64,000 nt of DNA from Rheinheimera mesophila (GCF_000986865.1 NZ_LAVS01000010.1:40450-104449), one strand, 5' to 3'; positions 10,603 to 20,070 are shown, counted from the first letter of the stretch. The notes: generated by a model from the sequence alone, not told the origin. Made by a program: numbers and translations.

Positions 10603-11267
10603 ATTAGCGGGTCTGTCGCGTTATTTAGCTCAAAAGCTTCCAGTCGTTCCTGACAGGAGCCACATTTACCGCAGGCCTTTTCGCGGCCATTGTAACAAGT
10701 CCAGGTTTTGCTGTAGTCCAGACCCATGGCTAAGCCATCCCGTAAAATTTCAATTTTGGTCTGGCTTAAGTAGGGGCTGACGATGTCCACAGGCTCGTAG
10801 TTGGCCACCTGACAGACATCATTCATTTTATGCACAAACTCAGGGCGGCAATCCGGATAAATAAAATGATCACCAGAGTGGGCGCCGTAATAGACGGCAC
10901 GGGCGTTCAGGGAGACGGCATAACCTACAGCTAGCGACAATAAAATCATATTGCGGTTGGGAACCACGGTGGATTTCATATTATCAGCAGCATAATGACC
11001 TTCAGGCACCTGAATATCTTCATGAGTGCTGTCCGGCGCCATCAGGCTTGAGCCCGCCAGCAATTGATTGATCGCAGAAATATCCACTACTTTATGCGAG
11101 ATGCCTAATTCCTCGCAGACGCTTTTAGCGCAGATCAATTCCTTGACATGGCGCTGACCATAGTTAAAAGACAGGGCATACACATGATGACCTTCAGCTA
11201 TGGCTTTGTGCAGCACGGTAAATGAATCCATACCACCGGAATAGATCACAACAACTTTTTGCGGCAT
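10590..11267 (-). CDS. queC: 7-cyano-7-deazaguanine synthase QueC
   Basis: Makes preQ0 from 7-carboxy-7-deazaguanine in an ATP-dependent reaction on the queuosine pathway. The PP-loop [13 protein letters not shown] is at the N-terminus, and the C-terminus has the zinc site [16 protein letters not shown] chose the ATG at 11267 (MPQKVVV) over one 15 codons earlier: a GAGAG ribosome site precedes it and a TATTAT box would lie inside the longer form. It is divergent from queE, the preceding enzyme in the pathway. Cytoplasmic. Confidence 0.95.
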   Translation of the reverse strand: MPQKVVVIYSGGMDSFTVLHKAIAEGHHVYALSFNYGQRHVKELICAKSVCEELGISHKVVDISAINQLLAGSSLMAPDSTHEDIQVPEGHYAADNMKSTVVPNRNMILLSLAVGYAVSLNARAVYYGAHSGDHFIYPDCRPEFVHKMNDVCQVANYEPVDIVSPYLSQTKIEILRDGLAMGLDYSKTWTCYNGREKACGKCGSCQERLEAFELNNATDPLIYEG

Positions 11268-11353
11268 CTGTCGGGCTCTCTCGCTATAATAGGCAAAATT
11301 TCGGGCGCGCATTGTACTGTATCTGAGCCTGTAGCTAAAGGAAACCCCATAAA

Positions 11354-12019
11354 GTGTATAAAGTAAACGAGATTTTCGAGACCATTCAGGGTGAAGGCAG
11401 TTACACCGGCACTCCTGCTATTTTTCTGCGTTTACAAGGCTGTCCTGTTGGCTGTTCCTGGTGTGATACTAAACAAACCTGGGAGATCGACCCTGATTTA
11501 CAGCTAAGTCCTGCTGCTATTTTAGAGAAAAAGGCCGACTCTGATCATTGGTGTAGCTTCACCGCAGCGGATCTGGTGCAACTTTTTGCCGATAAAGCTT
11601 ACCGTGCCAAACATGTGGTGATCACCGGTGGCGAGCCCTGCATGTATGATTTAAGGCCATTGTGTGAATTGCTGCATCAGCACGGGTTTTCGACCCAAAT
11701 TGAGACCAGTGGTACTTTTGAAATTCTGGTGCCGAACAGTACCTGGGTCACTGTTTCTCCAAAAGTGAACATGAAAGGCGGCTATCAGGTACTGCGCACA
11801 GCCTTGGAGCGAGCCAATGAAATTAAACATCCGGTGGCGATGGAAAAGCACATCGATGAGTTACTGGAACTGCTACAAGGCTTGGATCTCACTCAGACTT
11901 TAGTGTACCTGCAACCAATAAGCCAAAAGGCCAAGGCGACTCAATTGGCCATTGAATTCTGTAAACAATACAACTGGCGCTTAAGCGTGCAAGTGCATAA
12001 GTATCTGGGGATCAACTAG
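11354..12019 (+). CDS. queE: 7-carboxy-7-deazaguanine synthase QueE
   Basis: Radical SAM enzyme that converts carboxy-tetrahydropterin to 7-carboxy-7-deazaguanine, the ring contraction of queuosine synthesis. The cluster motif is [11 protein letters not shown], the E. coli-type QueE form, with the SAM motif [10 protein letters not shown] and the conserved [10 protein letters not shown]. It begins with GTG behind AAAGGA. The 221 residues match E. coli QueE (223). Divergent from queC. Its stop overlaps the convergent LON-domain gene by four bases. Confidence 0.95.
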   Translation: MYKVNEIFETIQGEGSYTGTPAIFLRLQGCPVGCSWCDTKQTWEIDPDLQLSPAAILEKKADSDHWCSFTAADLVQLFADKAYRAKHVVITGGEPCMYDLRPLCELLHQHGFSTQIETSGTFEILVPNSTWVTVSPKVNMKGGYQVLRTALERANEIKHPVAMEKHIDELLELLQGLDLTQTLVYLQPISQKAKATQLAIEFCKQYNWRLSVQVHKYLGIN

Positions 12020-12603
12020 CTCATTTCTTCCAGGCTATCTTCCAGCCAAAGTGCTAAATCTTTGGCTGTGTCAGCTAAATCCTGTGTTAACCACTGACGT
12101 TTCAAATGCGGGGTCAGTGGCAACAGCTCCATCCAACGCGATACCAGCCAGCACAAGTTCTGATGATCAGGTTCTGGGTAAAGTCTGGCCAATTCCGGGT
12201 ATTGCTTAAATACTAGCTGTAATTTCTGCCATAACTGTTGCTCTGCGGTGGCATTTTGTGCGCTCCAAAACGGAATTGGCGCCAGTTCTGCCACGTGCAG
12301 TTTGTCGGGCTCTTGCCATCTTTTTACGATTTGATAACGGCCTGTACCCTCGACAGTGATCCCCAGCAGACCATCCGGCAGTTGTTCAAAATCAACGATA
12401 GAAACCAGCGTCACTTCAGGGCAAATGCGATCCGGATGATGCTGGCTCACCAGCGGATTCAGGCTGGCCATTGCAAAAGGCCTTTTGCCACTGCTGGCTT
12501 CTTTCATCATTCGCAAATAACGTGGTTCAAACAAGCGCAAACGCATTCTGCCTTCAGGCAACAGCAGGGTATTTAGTGGAAATAAAGCTATTACAGGGTT
12601 CAT
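12016..12603 (-). CDS. LON substrate-binding domain protein
   Basis: A 195-residue stand-alone version of the N-terminal domain of Lon protease (PF02190): it starts VIALFPLNTLLLPEG, followed by LRLFEPRYLRMM, without ATPase or protease domains. The function of such proteins is not established. It is the last gene on the strand carrying bepA-arsC-wrbA-DUF2069, with a 55-bp gap to DUF2069, and converges on queE. Confidence 0.85.
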   Translation of the reverse strand: MNPVIALFPLNTLLLPEGRMRLRLFEPRYLRMMKEASSGKRPFAMASLNPLVSQHHPDRICPEVTLVSIVDFEQLPDGLLGITVEGTGRYQIVKRWQEPDKLHVAELAPIPFWSAQNATAEQQLWQKLQLVFKQYPELARLYPEPDHQNLCWLVSRWMELLPLTPHLKRQWLTQDLADTAKDLALWLEDSLEEMS

Positions 12604-12658
12604 AACCGCATGTCGTTAACTACTCTACGGTTATTTACGCTGCAACTGGAGATTCAGA

Positions 12659-13087
12659 TTAGTCTTTGGCTGTTCTTATTGGATCATCTTTTAGTTTTGG
12701 GATTTTTAAACCCAGTTCTTTGCCTCTGTTGCGGGCGTAATAAGTACAGCCAACAAACATCAGGGCGCAAAACAGTAATTCAAGCACAGCCAGCAGAAAC
12801 TCTGTGCCAGTACTGACCCATAAATGCGTCAGACTGTGGATCATATACAGCATCACAATAAAGTTCGCCCAGGCAAAAGTGTAAGCTTTTGCTCTGATGA
12901 TGCCCCAGAGCGGCAACCACAGCGGTGTCCATAACAGAGCTAATAACACTTTGGCACTGCCGAGCTCTGGTGGCGCTAACCACAAAACCCAGAGTGGGAT
13001 CAGGATAAAAAGGCCGGTAAAACCAATGCGGCCGAGCCACAAGTAAAGCCGGGTAGAGGGCGCCATAATCACGGTACTATTAGTCAT
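12659..13087 (-). CDS. DUF2069 membrane protein
   Basis: A 142-residue protein with about four hydrophobic helices (FTGLFILIPLWVLWL, VLLALLWTPLWLPLWG, FIVMLYMIHSLTHLW, FLLAVLELLFCALMFVG) and a basic C-terminal tail. This is the small inner-membrane DUF2069 family, which commonly sits beside wrbA. Its start overlaps the wrbA stop (ATGA), showing translational coupling. Function unknown. Confidence 0.8.
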   Translation of the reverse strand: MTNSTVIMAPSTRLYLWLGRIGFTGLFILIPLWVLWLAPPELGSAKVLLALLWTPLWLPLWGIIRAKAYTFAWANFIVMLYMIHSLTHLWVSTGTEFLLAVLELLFCALMFVGCTYYARNRGKELGLKIPKLKDDPIRTAKD

Positions 13088-13671
13088 AACGTGGTAAATC
13101 CGGAAGTTTTTAACGCAATAGCAGCCAAGGCTAAACGTTTGCCAAATTGAATTGCAAGTTGATGTTCATCTTTCGTTAACTGATTCGCTCCGGCCAAGCC
13201 ACTGACATGGCTGGGTCCATAAGGAGTGCCCCCTGTTTGGGTATGATGCAGCTCAGGTTCACTGTAGGGCAAACCTAGGATCAGCATACCGTGATGTAAC
13301 AAAGGTAACATCATGCTGAGTAAATTAGCCTCGTTACCGCCATGCATGCTGCCGGATGAGGTAAATACTCCCGCAGGCTTATCCATTAACGCTCCTTTGA
13401 TCCACAGATTGCTGGTGCTGTCCCAAAATGCTTTAAGCGGAGCCGCCATATTGCCAAACCGGACCGGACTACCAAAAGCAAAGCCATCGGCCTCGAGCAA
13501 GTCTTGCTCTGTAAGCTGAGGGTGCAGACCAAACACAGAACCATCCAAAGCTGGCACAGTCCGAATATTTACCTCAGCACCGACTTGCTGCGCACCAATA
13601 GCGATCTTCTCCGCTAAAGCCGCAACCGATCCATGACGGGAATAATACACTATTAACAACTGCACCTTCAT
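13084..13671 (-). CDS. wrbA: NAD(P)H:quinone oxidoreductase, WrbA family
   Basis: Flavodoxin-like FMN enzyme for two-electron quinone reduction. The 195 residues start LLIVYYSRHGSVAALA (phosphate loop of the FMN site). The middle has GFAFGSPVRFGNMAAPLKAFWDS, and FTSSGSMHGGNE is the WrbA signature. It overlaps both neighbours by four bases (arsC upstream, DUF2069 downstream) in one operon. Confidence 0.9.
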   Translation of the reverse strand: MKVQLLIVYYSRHGSVAALAEKIAIGAQQVGAEVNIRTVPALDGSVFGLHPQLTEQDLLEADGFAFGSPVRFGNMAAPLKAFWDSTSNLWIKGALMDKPAGVFTSSGSMHGGNEANLLSMMLPLLHHGMLILGLPYSEPELHHTQTGGTPYGPSHVSGLAGANQLTKDEHQLAIQFGKRLALAAIALKTSGFTTL

Positions 13672-14015
13672 GCCAGCAATTCCAGCATTTTATCGGCTGG
13701 ACGGGCAATGACGGCCTTGTCACCGACCTGCAGCACTGGTCGTTCCATCAGCTTCGGATACTGTACCAAAGCAGAAATCAGTTGTTGTTCCGACAAGGCC
13801 GGATCAGCAAGTCCCAGCGTTTTGTATTCTTCTTCCTTACTGCGAAGTAACTCACGGGCGGGAAGCGCAAGAGCGTTGAGTAAAGCGTACAGTTCTTGTG
13901 CAGACAACGGCTGCTCAAGATAATAACGCACAGTAAAAGCCTTGCCACTTTGTTCCAACAGGGCCAGAGCTTCGCGACTTTTTGAGCAGCGATTGTTATG
14001 GTAAAGCGTAATCAT
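13668..14015 (-). CDS. arsC: ArsC-family reductase (YfgD-like)
   Basis: A 115-residue thioredoxin-fold protein of the glutaredoxin-dependent arsenate reductase family. It has the active-site Cys in HNNRCSKSREAL and the arginines in LMERPVLQ and IARPADKM. It lies 16 bp downstream of bepA, the same pairing as yfgC-yfgD in E. coli. Whether arsenate is the real substrate is not known from context. Confidence 0.85.
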   Translation of the reverse strand: MITLYHNNRCSKSREALALLEQSGKAFTVRYYLEQPLSAQELYALLNALALPARELLRSKEEEYKTLGLADPALSEQQLISALVQYPKLMERPVLQVGDKAVIARPADKMLELLA

Positions 14016-14031
14016 AGACAGAGCCTTGTTA

Positions 14032-15486
14032 TTACAGTCTTTTCAGACGATTAAGTTCGGTTTGCCATTGTTTTTTCTTGGCTTCAATGCGTCTGTTTTC
14101 CAGGGTGTTATTTTTACCCACATGATTTAGCGCTTCGTTTAAATCATCAATAGCTTTAGGGTAAACCGCCATCTGATAATACAAATCGGCTCTGGCCTCG
14201 TAATAGCGGGCGTAGTCTTCCATTGCTTTGTATGTATCGGCCAACATTTCATAGGCCAGAAATATATCATTTCTGTAGTAGAGTAAATTTCTGAGTAAGT
14301 GCACCGCTAAGCGGTGGGCTTTTCCCTGAATGGCGGCGTTGGCGTAATTGAGCGTGATCACCTGATTGTTGGGTTTGAGCAGGTATTGTTGTTCCAGCAT
14401 GCTCATGGCTTGTTCAGCTTTGCCTTGGGCTAGCAGGATATCGGTGTAAGCATCGATGTAAAACAGATTATCTGGTTCTTGCTGGCGTAGTTTATTGATA
14501 ATTTGTTCCGCTTTCTCCACTTGTTTGTCATCAAAGTAGGTCAGGGCCAAACCATACTGATTGGCTTTGGTATTGCCACCCGGCTCTGCCAATTTTCGTA
14601 AAAAATAACTTTGCGCATCTTTAGTCTGGTAATGATAACGCGCCAGAACCCTGGCTTTGACCAGCGTGTAGTCCTGACTGTCAGCCACAAAACGTTTAGG
14701 GAATTGTTCAGCCCGCAGGCGTGAATCGGCGACCCGGGATTGTGACAGCGGGTGTGTGTACAGGAACGCAAGCTGGGTATTGGCAAAGCGACTTTTTTCC
14801 GCCAGTTTGTTAAAAAACTCTGGCACGGCATAAGGGTCGTAACCCGCATCTGCCATCAGTTGAATACCGATACGGTCTGCTTCTTGCTCGTTGCTGCGGG
14901 TAAAGTTAATAGCGCTTTGTTGGGCCAGCCCCTGAGAAGCCATAATACCAGCCATACCTGCTTCAGGATTCACTGTCGCCAGCAGGATAGAGCCGAGGAT
15001 CCCCGCCATAGTCAAAGGACCATTTTCAGATCTGGCTTCGACAGAACGTGCGATGTGGCGCTGGGTGACGTGGGAAATTTCGTGCGCTATCACAGAGGCG
15101 AATTCACTTTCGCTGTCTGATACGGCGAGTGTACCTGTGTGGGAGACTATATTGCCGCCTAAGGTGGCGAAGGCGTTGATATTCTTATCATTAACCCAGT
15201 AAAAACGGAATGGGAATTTAACGTCCTGGGCTTTGGCGACCATTTGGTTGCCCATAGCGTTGAGGTATTCATCCATCAACGGATCGTACACCATGGGCAA
15301 CTGGCCTTTAGTTTGACGCATCATCACGTCACCCAGTTGTTTTTCTTTATCAGGCGTTAAGGTCGAGAACGCATTACCACCGATATCAGGTAAGGCATTG
15401 TTTGCCTGAGTGGGGCTGCTCAGAACCAAACCAAGACTGAACAGGCTCACTGTAATGAATTGTGTTTTTACTGCAAATCGCTTCAT
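14032..15486 (-). CDS. bepA: Periplasmic metalloprotease-chaperone BepA
   Basis: M48 peptidase with C-terminal TPRs that supports LptD assembly and degrades stalled outer-membrane proteins. A signal peptide ends near residue 28 (SSPTQANNALPD). Zinc residues are HEISHVTQRH and the Glu in SNEQEADRIG. The last ~200 residues form TPR helices. The length of 484 is close to E. coli BepA (487). It is first in the operon with arsC and wrbA. The ribosome site is weak. Confidence 0.93.
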   Translation of the reverse strand: MKRFAVKTQFITVSLFSLGLVLSSPTQANNALPDIGGNAFSTLTPDKEKQLGDVMMRQTKGQLPMVYDPLMDEYLNAMGNQMVAKAQDVKFPFRFYWVNDKNINAFATLGGNIVSHTGTLAVSDSESEFASVIAHEISHVTQRHIARSVEARSENGPLTMAGILGSILLATVNPEAGMAGIMASQGLAQQSAINFTRSNEQEADRIGIQLMADAGYDPYAVPEFFNKLAEKSRFANTQLAFLYTHPLSQSRVADSRLRAEQFPKRFVADSQDYTLVKARVLARYHYQTKDAQSYFLRKLAEPGGNTKANQYGLALTYFDDKQVEKAEQIINKLRQQEPDNLFYIDAYTDILLAQGKAEQAMSMLEQQYLLKPNNQVITLNYANAAIQGKAHRLAVHLLRNLLYYRNDIFLAYEMLADTYKAMEDYARYYEARADLYYQMAVYPKAIDDLNEALNHVGKNNTLENRRIEAKKKQWQTELNRLKRL

Positions 15487-15623
15487 TTATTTTTTGAACT
15501 CAGTCATACCGGCTTTAAACACGGGCAATTTTAATTCAGTTGGTCCGCATACCCCAGCTTTTTTTGATAAATCCATAACAGCAGCAACGACATAGCTATG
15601 CCAGGCATTGCAACCTGATAGGG

Positions 15624-15743
15624 TCAGGCAAGGATAAAGCAGAGTGTACAGTGGTTCTGTTCATTGTTGTTAAGCCACTGATTAATTTCATTGTCTTTGG
15701 CAGAAAAAATAGTGTGAAGTTCAACTTCATCTGGATTTTCCAC
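15624..15743 (-). CDS. Possible 39-residue ORF or gene remnant
   Basis: A GTG-initiated frame reads MENPDEVELHTIFSAK, continues acidic and polar and ends HCTLCFILA. Its composition looks protein-like and the frame is open further upstream to a TGA inside the receptor gene. There is no good ribosome site. An overlapping 44-codon ATG frame (MKLNFTLFFLP) also exists, so the coding status is doubtful. Confidence 0.2.
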   Translation of the reverse strand: MENPDEVELHTIFSAKDNEINQWLNNNEQNHCTLCFILA

Positions 15744-15749
15744 CAAGTC

Positions 15750-15777
15750 AGAGCTTAGTGCTGTTGCACCAAGCTCT
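15750..15777. terminator. Hairpin downstream of the TonB receptor gene
   Basis: AGAGCTT-a-GTGC-tgtt-GCAC-c-AAGCTCT forms an 11-bp stem with one mismatch, ten bases beyond the receptor stop codon. An AAGTCA/TGACTT pair extends it. No T-run follows on the minus strand, so it may be a 3'-end stabiliser rather than an intrinsic terminator. Confidence 0.5.
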
Positions 15778-15786
15778 GGACGTGAC

Positions 15787-17817
15787 TTAAAAATTCAGAC
15801 TGAATCCTAACGAGACTGAACGGGGTAATGCCGGCTCAAAAGCACGTCCGTTGGCCTGATTGACGACGACAGCTCCGATATAATTTTTATCTGTCAGATT
15901 ATCGACCCCCAGATAGTATCGCAGTTGCATGGCAGAGAATTGTGATTGTGCAACCAGTTTCAGGTGATAGACAGTGGCTGAGGGCGCGAAAAGCAGATTT
16001 TGATCGCTGGTCGCTATTTTACCGCGATACAAGGTATCAAACTGCAGCATCCAGTCACTGCTTTGCAACGGCATCCAACTGATTTGCCATTGTGCCTGTT
16101 GTTTGGCCACACCGGGCAGCAACTTTCCATCAAGATCGCCTTGTGTAAAGCGGGCATTGAGTTGAGTCAAGGTCCATTGGTGCTGCCAGGATGCAGAAGC
16201 AAACCACAAGGCGGACAACTCAACCCCTGTACGCTTTGTCTCGCTGGCATTGCGATAACTGGTTCGGCCACCACTGGATTGATCCACCACCAACTCGTTT
16301 TCACTTTCAACCAAAAACAGCGCCAGGCTGGAGCGCCAGTTCTCCTGCTGCCATTTATTCCCCAGCTCCCATTGCTGGTTCGTGCTCTCTTTAAGAGCGA
16401 GATTCAAACCTTCGCCATTGCTCTGATAGGCCATCTCGGTAAACGTCGGGGTTTCAAAACCACGGCCTGCACTGAGATACCAGGAGAGCTGCTCAGATTG
16501 GGCAAAGTTCAGTGCCAAAGCGGCTGAGGTGTTTGCAAAGGATGTGGAGCCGCTGTCATCGGGATTTTGTGCTGTGATATAAAAATCCGTGACGTCAAAA
16601 TCCAGATCCGAATGGCGGATTCCACCACTTAATTGCCAGGCTGAGTCGAAATCCCAAACAAAACGACTGTAGAGATCTGCGGACTGCACCTCACCTTCTT
16701 CGTCACGGCGTAAGTCTCCCTGAACCCCCTGATTATTAACATAACCGCGACGCTCATCGGTGCTTTGCTCAAGCGCGCCACCCAAACTCAGACGAAGCTG
16801 GTCAAATTGCCAGCTATAGGCGGCGTCCAGTCCCTGATAAGGCCGGCTTAAATCCACCACACCACCGGCTGAGGTTGGAGCACTGCCATCAAAGCCTAAA
16901 TACTGTCCCACATCACGCTGACCAAACCAGGCGGCCAGACGCCAGCTCTGATCCACACCTTGCTGCGACAGATTGATGCTCCACTGCTGTTGTTTGGTAA
17001 ATTTACGGGTATCAAAGGCCAGGGCGTTGCTGGCGGTTTGGCGTGGGTTGCTCTGCCATTCCTGCAGGGTTAAACCTAGTGGATCCTGCAGCAACGGATC
17101 ATAAGACCAGTCATAGCGCAGTTGCAGTTTCAGATCCTGCTCAAAAGCACTTTGCCATAACCATTGCGCTTGCTGTTTTTTCGCATCACTATGTGCACGT
17201 TGGCTTTGTAATTCGGCATTTTTTAGGCTGACAGAGCTGGCATGTTTGCCTTTTACCACTGAGGCAGAAAGCAACTGCTGACGGGCAAACTGACTATGGC
17301 TCAGTTGCACTGCTGCCGAGTTTTCTGTCGGCCAGCGGCTTTGCAGCGCGACGACGCCACCTGTTGCGTTACCATACAGCACCGCCAGAGGTCCGGTTAA
17401 TACTTCTACTGATGCCAATTGATCCAGCAATACCGAACTGAACTGGCCCTGGCCATCCGGACTCGACAACGGAATTCCGTCCTGTAATAAACGCAGACCA
17501 CGGATACCAAAACTGCTTCTGCTACCGAAGCCGCGAGCACTCAACCTAGTGTCCTGAGCGTAATTGGCTCTGCTGTCGGCCTGAATACCGGGGATATGCT
17601 GCAATAAAGTGGCAGCGTCAGTCTGCAAGGGTTGTAGTTCAAAGCTTTTGTAAAAACTACTGGCTGCACTGCCTAACCAGGGCGATTGTTGTCCCTGAGC
17701 CGTCACTACGATGATTTCAGCAGGGGTATGCTCCGTGCTGGGATTATCCGCTGCCAAGGTTGCTGCAGAAAAAAAACTGAGCGCAACGGCGCTCAGTTTA
17801 AAAGGTAAATAGTTCAT
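15787..17817 (-). CDS. pqqU: TonB-dependent receptor, PqqU/YncD-like
   Basis: Outer-membrane active transporter of 676 residues. The signal peptide ends ...AATLAADN, then comes a TonB-box-like EIIVVTA. In the plug domain, residues ~75-155 read NYAQDTRLSARGFGSRSSF, then GIRGLRLLQDGIPLSSPDGQGQ and LYGNATGGVV. This closely follows my memory of E. coli YncD, reported as the PQQ receptor PqqU. The rest is a 22-strand-type barrel ending in Phe. It lies 17 bp downstream of a PQQ-dependent dehydrogenase gene. The PQQ role is inferred from similarity plus this pairing; another substrate cannot be excluded. Confidence 0.75.
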   Translation of the reverse strand: MNYLPFKLSAVALSFFSAATLAADNPSTEHTPAEIIVVTAQGQQSPWLGSAASSFYKSFELQPLQTDAATLLQHIPGIQADSRANYAQDTRLSARGFGSRSSFGIRGLRLLQDGIPLSSPDGQGQFSSVLLDQLASVEVLTGPLAVLYGNATGGVVALQSRWPTENSAAVQLSHSQFARQQLLSASVVKGKHASSVSLKNAELQSQRAHSDAKKQQAQWLWQSAFEQDLKLQLRYDWSYDPLLQDPLGLTLQEWQSNPRQTASNALAFDTRKFTKQQQWSINLSQQGVDQSWRLAAWFGQRDVGQYLGFDGSAPTSAGGVVDLSRPYQGLDAAYSWQFDQLRLSLGGALEQSTDERRGYVNNQGVQGDLRRDEEGEVQSADLYSRFVWDFDSAWQLSGGIRHSDLDFDVTDFYITAQNPDDSGSTSFANTSAALALNFAQSEQLSWYLSAGRGFETPTFTEMAYQSNGEGLNLALKESTNQQWELGNKWQQENWRSSLALFLVESENELVVDQSSGGRTSYRNASETKRTGVELSALWFASASWQHQWTLTQLNARFTQGDLDGKLLPGVAKQQAQWQISWMPLQSSDWMLQFDTLYRGKIATSDQNLLFAPSATVYHLKLVAQSQFSAMQLRYYLGVDNLTDKNYIGAVVVNQANGRAFEPALPRSVSLGFSLNF

Positions 17818-17833
17818 GACAAGTCGTGACTCT

Positions 17834-18946
17834 TTATTGGGGTGATAAACGCAATAACTTACCGTCGTCTTCGTCAGTCAGCAGATAAACGGCACCATCA
17901 GGACCCGCCTGAACGTCCCGGATGCGGGCACCAATACGAATGCGTTCTTCGTGACTGACTTTATCGCCAGTCAGCTCTAAACGTACCAGTTGACCGAATT
18001 TGAGGGAGCCAATTAACAGGTTGTTTTGCCAGCCATTAATTTGTGTACCTGTGTAAAAACTCATGCCACTTGGCGCGATAGATGGCACCCAGTAGTGCAG
18101 CGGTTGTTCTAAACCTGCTTTGGTTTTTTGACCTATTACGCCCCCACCGTATTCTTCACCATACGTAATGACCGGCCAGCCGTAATTTTTACCTGCGGTA
18201 GCGATATTGATTTCATCGCCACCTTGTGGACCGTGCTCATGGGTCCATAAAGCGCCGGTTTGTGGATGTATGGCTGCACCTTGCAAGTTGCGATGACCAT
18301 AAGACCAAATGTCTGCTTTAGCATCTGCGACCGTGGCAAAAGGATTCCCTGGTGCGGCAGAACCATCTTTGTTGACTTTGACTATTTTACCAAAGTGGCC
18401 AGAAAGCTTTTGGGCATCATCACGACGCGAACCACGGTCGCCCATAGTGATAAAAAGTTCTCCTGCCGGAGTAAAAGCCAAACGACCACCGTAGTGGTAG
18501 TTGCTATCAATGGCTTCAGCCTGACGGAAAATGACTTTGACCTGTTTTAAGGTCTGACCATCCAGAACAGCGCTGGCGACCGCAGTGGCGTTGGTACCGC
18601 CGTCCCGTGGCTCACTGAAACTAAAATAAATAGTTTTATTGGTAGCGAAATCAGGGTCCAATACCAGACCTAACAATCCACCCTGACCTTTGGCATGTAC
18701 CGCAGGTAATCCCTGAATGGCTTCACTTTTTTCACCGGTTTTGCTGATATAGCGCATAAAGCCTGCTCGTTCAGTCACCAGTAATGAGCCGTCAGGCAGG
18801 AATTGCATAGCCCATGGATGGTTCAAACCAGACGACAGTGTTTGCATATCCAGGGTGGCTTTTTCAGTTTTAAGGGTTTCAGCCACCAGAGGCTGCGCGG
18901 CCAGACTTAAGCCTGCGATCAGGCTGAGCAGAGTAAGTTTATGCAT
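17834..18946 (-). CDS. PQQ-dependent soluble aldose dehydrogenase
   Basis: Periplasmic six-bladed beta-propeller enzyme oxidising sugars with PQQ, like E. coli Asd/YliI (370 residues here). A signal peptide of about 22 residues ends LVAETL. Family motifs include GLNHPWAMQFLPDG, GRLAFTPAGELFITMGDRG, GHRNLQGAAIHP and THEHGPQGGDE. I start at the ATG at 18946 because AGGA lies eight bases upstream and a clean signal peptide follows; a frame open 31 codons further has neither. No pqq synthesis genes are in the window. It is first gene of a pair with the PqqU-like receptor. Confidence 0.88.
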   Translation of the reverse strand: MHKLTLLSLIAGLSLAAQPLVAETLKTEKATLDMQTLSSGLNHPWAMQFLPDGSLLVTERAGFMRYISKTGEKSEAIQGLPAVHAKGQGGLLGLVLDPDFATNKTIYFSFSEPRDGGTNATAVASAVLDGQTLKQVKVIFRQAEAIDSNYHYGGRLAFTPAGELFITMGDRGSRRDDAQKLSGHFGKIVKVNKDGSAAPGNPFATVADAKADIWSYGHRNLQGAAIHPQTGALWTHEHGPQGGDEINIATAGKNYGWPVITYGEEYGGGVIGQKTKAGLEQPLHYWVPSIAPSGMSFYTGTQINGWQNNLLIGSLKFGQLVRLELTGDKVSHEERIRIGARIRDVQAGPDGAVYLLTDEDDGKLLRLSPQ

Positions 18947-19053
18947 ACAACAGATCCTTTTTTTGAGCATGAATGAAAAAACTGAGCATAATGGATAGCA
19001 GAAAAAAGTACTAAAAATGCGGCTGGTATCCATTCTCACAGGACTAACGGAGA

Positions 19054-19527
19054 CTAATCAGGGTTTTTCAGATAAGCCAGCACCAGCTCATGGTGATTGC
19101 TGGTTTTAAAGTCATCAAACACCTTACTGACGGTTCCATCCTGTTCAATCAGAAAACTGATGCGGTGGATGCCATCGTAAATTTTGCCCATAAACTTTTT
19201 TTCACCCCAGACGCCGAAAGCTTCTGCAACCTGGTGGTTTTCGTCACCTAACAAGGTAAAATTCAACTGCTCTTTTTGTTCAAACTTTGCTAAGCGGGCA
19301 GGGGCATCTGTACTAATTCCTACAACCCGGACATTAAAGTCCGCCAGTTGTGTTTTACTGTCGCGCAAACCACAGGCCTGTACTGTACAGCCTGGGGTCA
19401 TGGCTTTGGGGTAAAAATACACCAAAACCCGACTTTTTTTCAGTAAGTCACTCAGTTGTACCAGTGTGCCGGTTTGATCAGGCAAACTAAAATCTGAGAC
19501 CTGTTGTCCTGCGGTTAATCTGTTCAT
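19054..19527 (-). CDS. bcp: Thiol peroxidase Bcp (peroxiredoxin)
   Basis: Reduces peroxides using thioredoxin. The 157 residues carry the Bcp motif YFYPKAMTPGCTVQACGLRD, which holds the peroxidatic Cys and the resolving Cys five residues on. It is 15 bp downstream of gcvR, the same order as in E. coli. Cytoplasmic. Confidence 0.95.
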   Translation of the reverse strand: MNRLTAGQQVSDFSLPDQTGTLVQLSDLLKKSRVLVYFYPKAMTPGCTVQACGLRDSKTQLADFNVRVVGISTDAPARLAKFEQKEQLNFTLLGDENHQVAEAFGVWGEKKFMGKIYDGIHRISFLIEQDGTVSKVFDDFKTSNHHELVLAYLKNPD

Positions 19528-19542
19528 CGTTTTTCCTTTTAA

Positions 19543-20070
19543 TTATGACTGTGCTTCAAAACGCCCGGTCAATTGAAGCTGGTCAAGCAGCGCAAAAAGC
19601 TCCTGCTTGATCTGATCCACCTGTGTACCTTCTGGCAGTTGTACCGTCATAGTGCAGTGGTTAACCAACTGTTGAGTCTGGGCATCGGTCAGGGTTTCAG
19701 TGCGCAGGGCGCCTATGTAAATCTGGTGATGGGCCAACAAGCTGGCGATAGCACCTAAGGTCCCCACTTTATCTTTACCTCTGTACTCCAACACATAGTG
19801 TGCACTGACTGTTGCAGTCGGCTTGGCAGATGTACGTTTGGTCATCGTCAGCAGATCAAGTTCATAGCCAAGGCCAGGCAACAAATGTTCAATCCGGCTG
19901 ATGGCTACCGTATCACCGGATAACAACATAATAAAAGTGAACTCATTACCAAAAATAGCCATACGGCTATCCACTATATTGCAATTACAGTCGGTAACCA
20001 GACGTGCCAGGCGACTGACCAGTCCTGTTCTGTCCGCACCTATAGCAGTGACGACCAATTGTTGTGGCAT
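19543..20070 (-). CDS. gcvR: Glycine cleavage regulator GcvR (two ACT domains)
   Basis: A 175-residue protein of two ACT domains, starting LVVTAIGADRTGLVSRLARLV and, at about residue 92, VLEYRGKDKVGTLGAIASLL. In E. coli GcvR restrains the activator GcvA when glycine is low. There is no DNA-binding domain, as expected. It is divergent from dapA and upstream of bcp, matching the conserved E. coli neighbourhood. Confidence 0.9.
   Translation of the reverse strand: MPQQLVVTAIGADRTGLVSRLARLVTDCNCNIVDSRMAIFGNEFTFIMLLSGDTVAISRIEHLLPGLGYELDLLTMTKRTSAKPTATVSAHYVLEYRGKDKVGTLGAIASLLAHHQIYIGALRTETLTDAQTQQLVNHCTMTVQLPEGTQVDQIKQELFALLDQLQLTGRFEAQS

Larger units (their letters stand above)
15487..15786. 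other. 300-bp intergenic region between bepA and the TonB receptor gene
   Basis: It holds the promoter side of bepA (minus strand), a hairpin at 15750-15777, a second short inverted repeat GAAGTT/AACTTC near 15712-15724 and a possible 39-codon ORF. Otherwise nothing recognisable was found. Confidence 0.5.
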
